DNA from: Sphingobium baderi
GTDB lineage: Bacteria; Pseudomonadota; Alphaproteobacteria; Sphingomonadales; Sphingomonadaceae
DNA: 64,000 nt
Direction of reading: 5' to 3'
NCBI RefSeq assembly: GCF_001456115.1
Contig: NZ_CP013264.1
Span: 1 to 64,000 of the forward strand
The notes under the pieces were generated by a model, which was not told the origin of the DNA, did no database searches, and saw only the letters and a program-made list of their open reading frames with translations. The translations under genes and the position numbers were made by a program. Positions 63,501 to 64,000 of the stretch are shown one piece after another (the first letter of the stretch is position 1; the number at the start of each line of letters is the position of its first letter).

Positions 63501-64000
63501 CCTGTTCTTCATTGCTTTTCTGGGACTTTTTTTCCTGCTGGGCTTCCGGCGGCCGTTCCTGCTGATCGCGGTCTATGCCTATATCGACATCGTTTCGCCC
63601 CAGCGTCTTTGCTATTTCCTGCTCAACAGCATCCCGATTTCAGCCATCGCCTTTCTATTGGCGACCGGCGCGTGGCTGCTGGTGGACGACAAGAAGGATT
63701 GCCGATTCTCTTTCCGGCAGGTGCTGTTGCTGATCCTGCTTGGCTGGTGCGCCTATACGACCGCGACGGCGGATTTCCCCATTGAAGCGTCCCAAAAATG
63801 GTCCTGGGTGTGGAAGGCGCTGATCTTCGCGGTTTTCCTGCCGGTGACGCTACGCACGAAGCTGCGAATCGAGGCGCTGGCGCTGTTCATGGTGCTCTGC
63901 GCCAGCACGATCATCATAAACGGGGGCATGAAAACCGCGCTGTCGGGCGGCGGCTATGGCGTGCTCAACCTGATGGTCGACAATAATAGCGGCCTGTATG
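63493..64000 (+). CDS. Putative exosortase-associated O-antigen/O-glycosylation ligase (partial, runs off window)
   Basis: 169 codons to the edge with no stop. Several hydrophobic helices (FFIAFLGLFFLLGF, LLIAVYAYIDIVSP, AIAFLLATGAWLL) and the conserved DNNSGLY near the end fit the Wzy/WaaL-like ligase found in exosortase A loci. Starts at the ATG at 63493, inside the small upstream gene. The 3' part is outside the window. Confidence 0.8.
   Translation, partial: MRDLFFIAFLGLFFLLGFRRPFLLIAVYAYIDIVSPQRLCYFLLNSIPISAIAFLLATGAWLLVDDKKDCRFSFRQVLLLILLGWCAYTTATADFPIEASQKWSWVWKALIFAVFLPVTLRTKLRIEALALFMVLCASTIIINGGMKTALSGGGYGVLNLMVDNNSGLY

Overview
This 64 kb window is chromosomal DNA of high GC content. 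It is almost fully packed with housekeeping genes and looks like a sphingomonad (Alphaproteobacteria, Sphingomonadaceae; Sphingobium, Sphingomonas or Novosphingobium-like). The pointers are the rpsT-dnaA neighbourhood, an RNase E with an acidic insert in its S1 domain, an HWE-family histidine kinase, an exosortase-A (XrtA) type glycosyltransferase and ligase at the right edge, and a short intergenic palindrome of a kind common in this family. I see no rRNA, CRISPR array, insertion sequence, integrase or prophage structural gene. One tRNA gene (Tyr, GTA) is present.

Layout. 0-4.4 kb: an HD-GYP protein converging on dnaA, with rpsT and mutM upstream of dnaA. 4.5-9.6 kb: a tightly overlapping chain ubiE-ubiB-coaBC-dut-moeB-like-dsrE-like, covering ubiquinone, coenzyme A, dUTP and sulfur-carrier chemistry. 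9.7-12.4 kb: thrS and infC, the latter probably starting at ATA. 12.4-17.6 kb: an exported one-cysteine MsrA with a 50-residue partner, aspartate aminotransferase, pabC/pabB, a DUF983 protein and a hot-dog thioesterase. 17.8-25.1 kb: a cytochrome b561-YceI fusion, an AI-2E family permease, an ABC-F ATPase, a GH3 beta-glucosidase and a Gdx/SugE-like SMR transporter. 25.2-36 kb: tRNA-Tyr, rlmB-like methylase, a lipoprotein, ferredoxin, alkA, a response regulator overlapping tail-to-tail with an HWE kinase, murA, a Crp/Fnr regulator, an HNH endonuclease, gluQ, a HIG1-like protein, a PduO-type adenosyltransferase and a DUF1176 protein.

36-46 kb: typA; a telA/xpaC-type pair behind a 26-bp palindrome; a lipoprotein-type methyltransferase coupled to prfB; PBP1A and an AmiC-type amidase. 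46-55.3 kb: rne with a 495-bp leader, an M48 protease coupled to a DsbA-like protein, then the classic rpmH-rnpA-yidD-yidC-engB cluster and a PhnA-like protein. 55.3-61 kb: a 2'-5' RNA ligase-like protein, DUF3175, cstA with its small partner, xdhC, and an S24 repressor facing a 61-residue HTH-like gene and a 123-residue gene across a set of palindromes. 61-64 kb: the start of an exopolysaccharide/XrtA locus that continues off the right edge.

The two most interesting places are the CI/Cro-like S24 module (59.6-61.0 kb) and the palindrome-controlled telA/xpaC unit (38.0-40.2 kb). No dramatic new system (for example a defence island) is visible. Most novelty is in small proteins, operator-like palindromes and unusual domain combinations. 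All functional calls come from reading motifs in the translated sequence; no database search was run.
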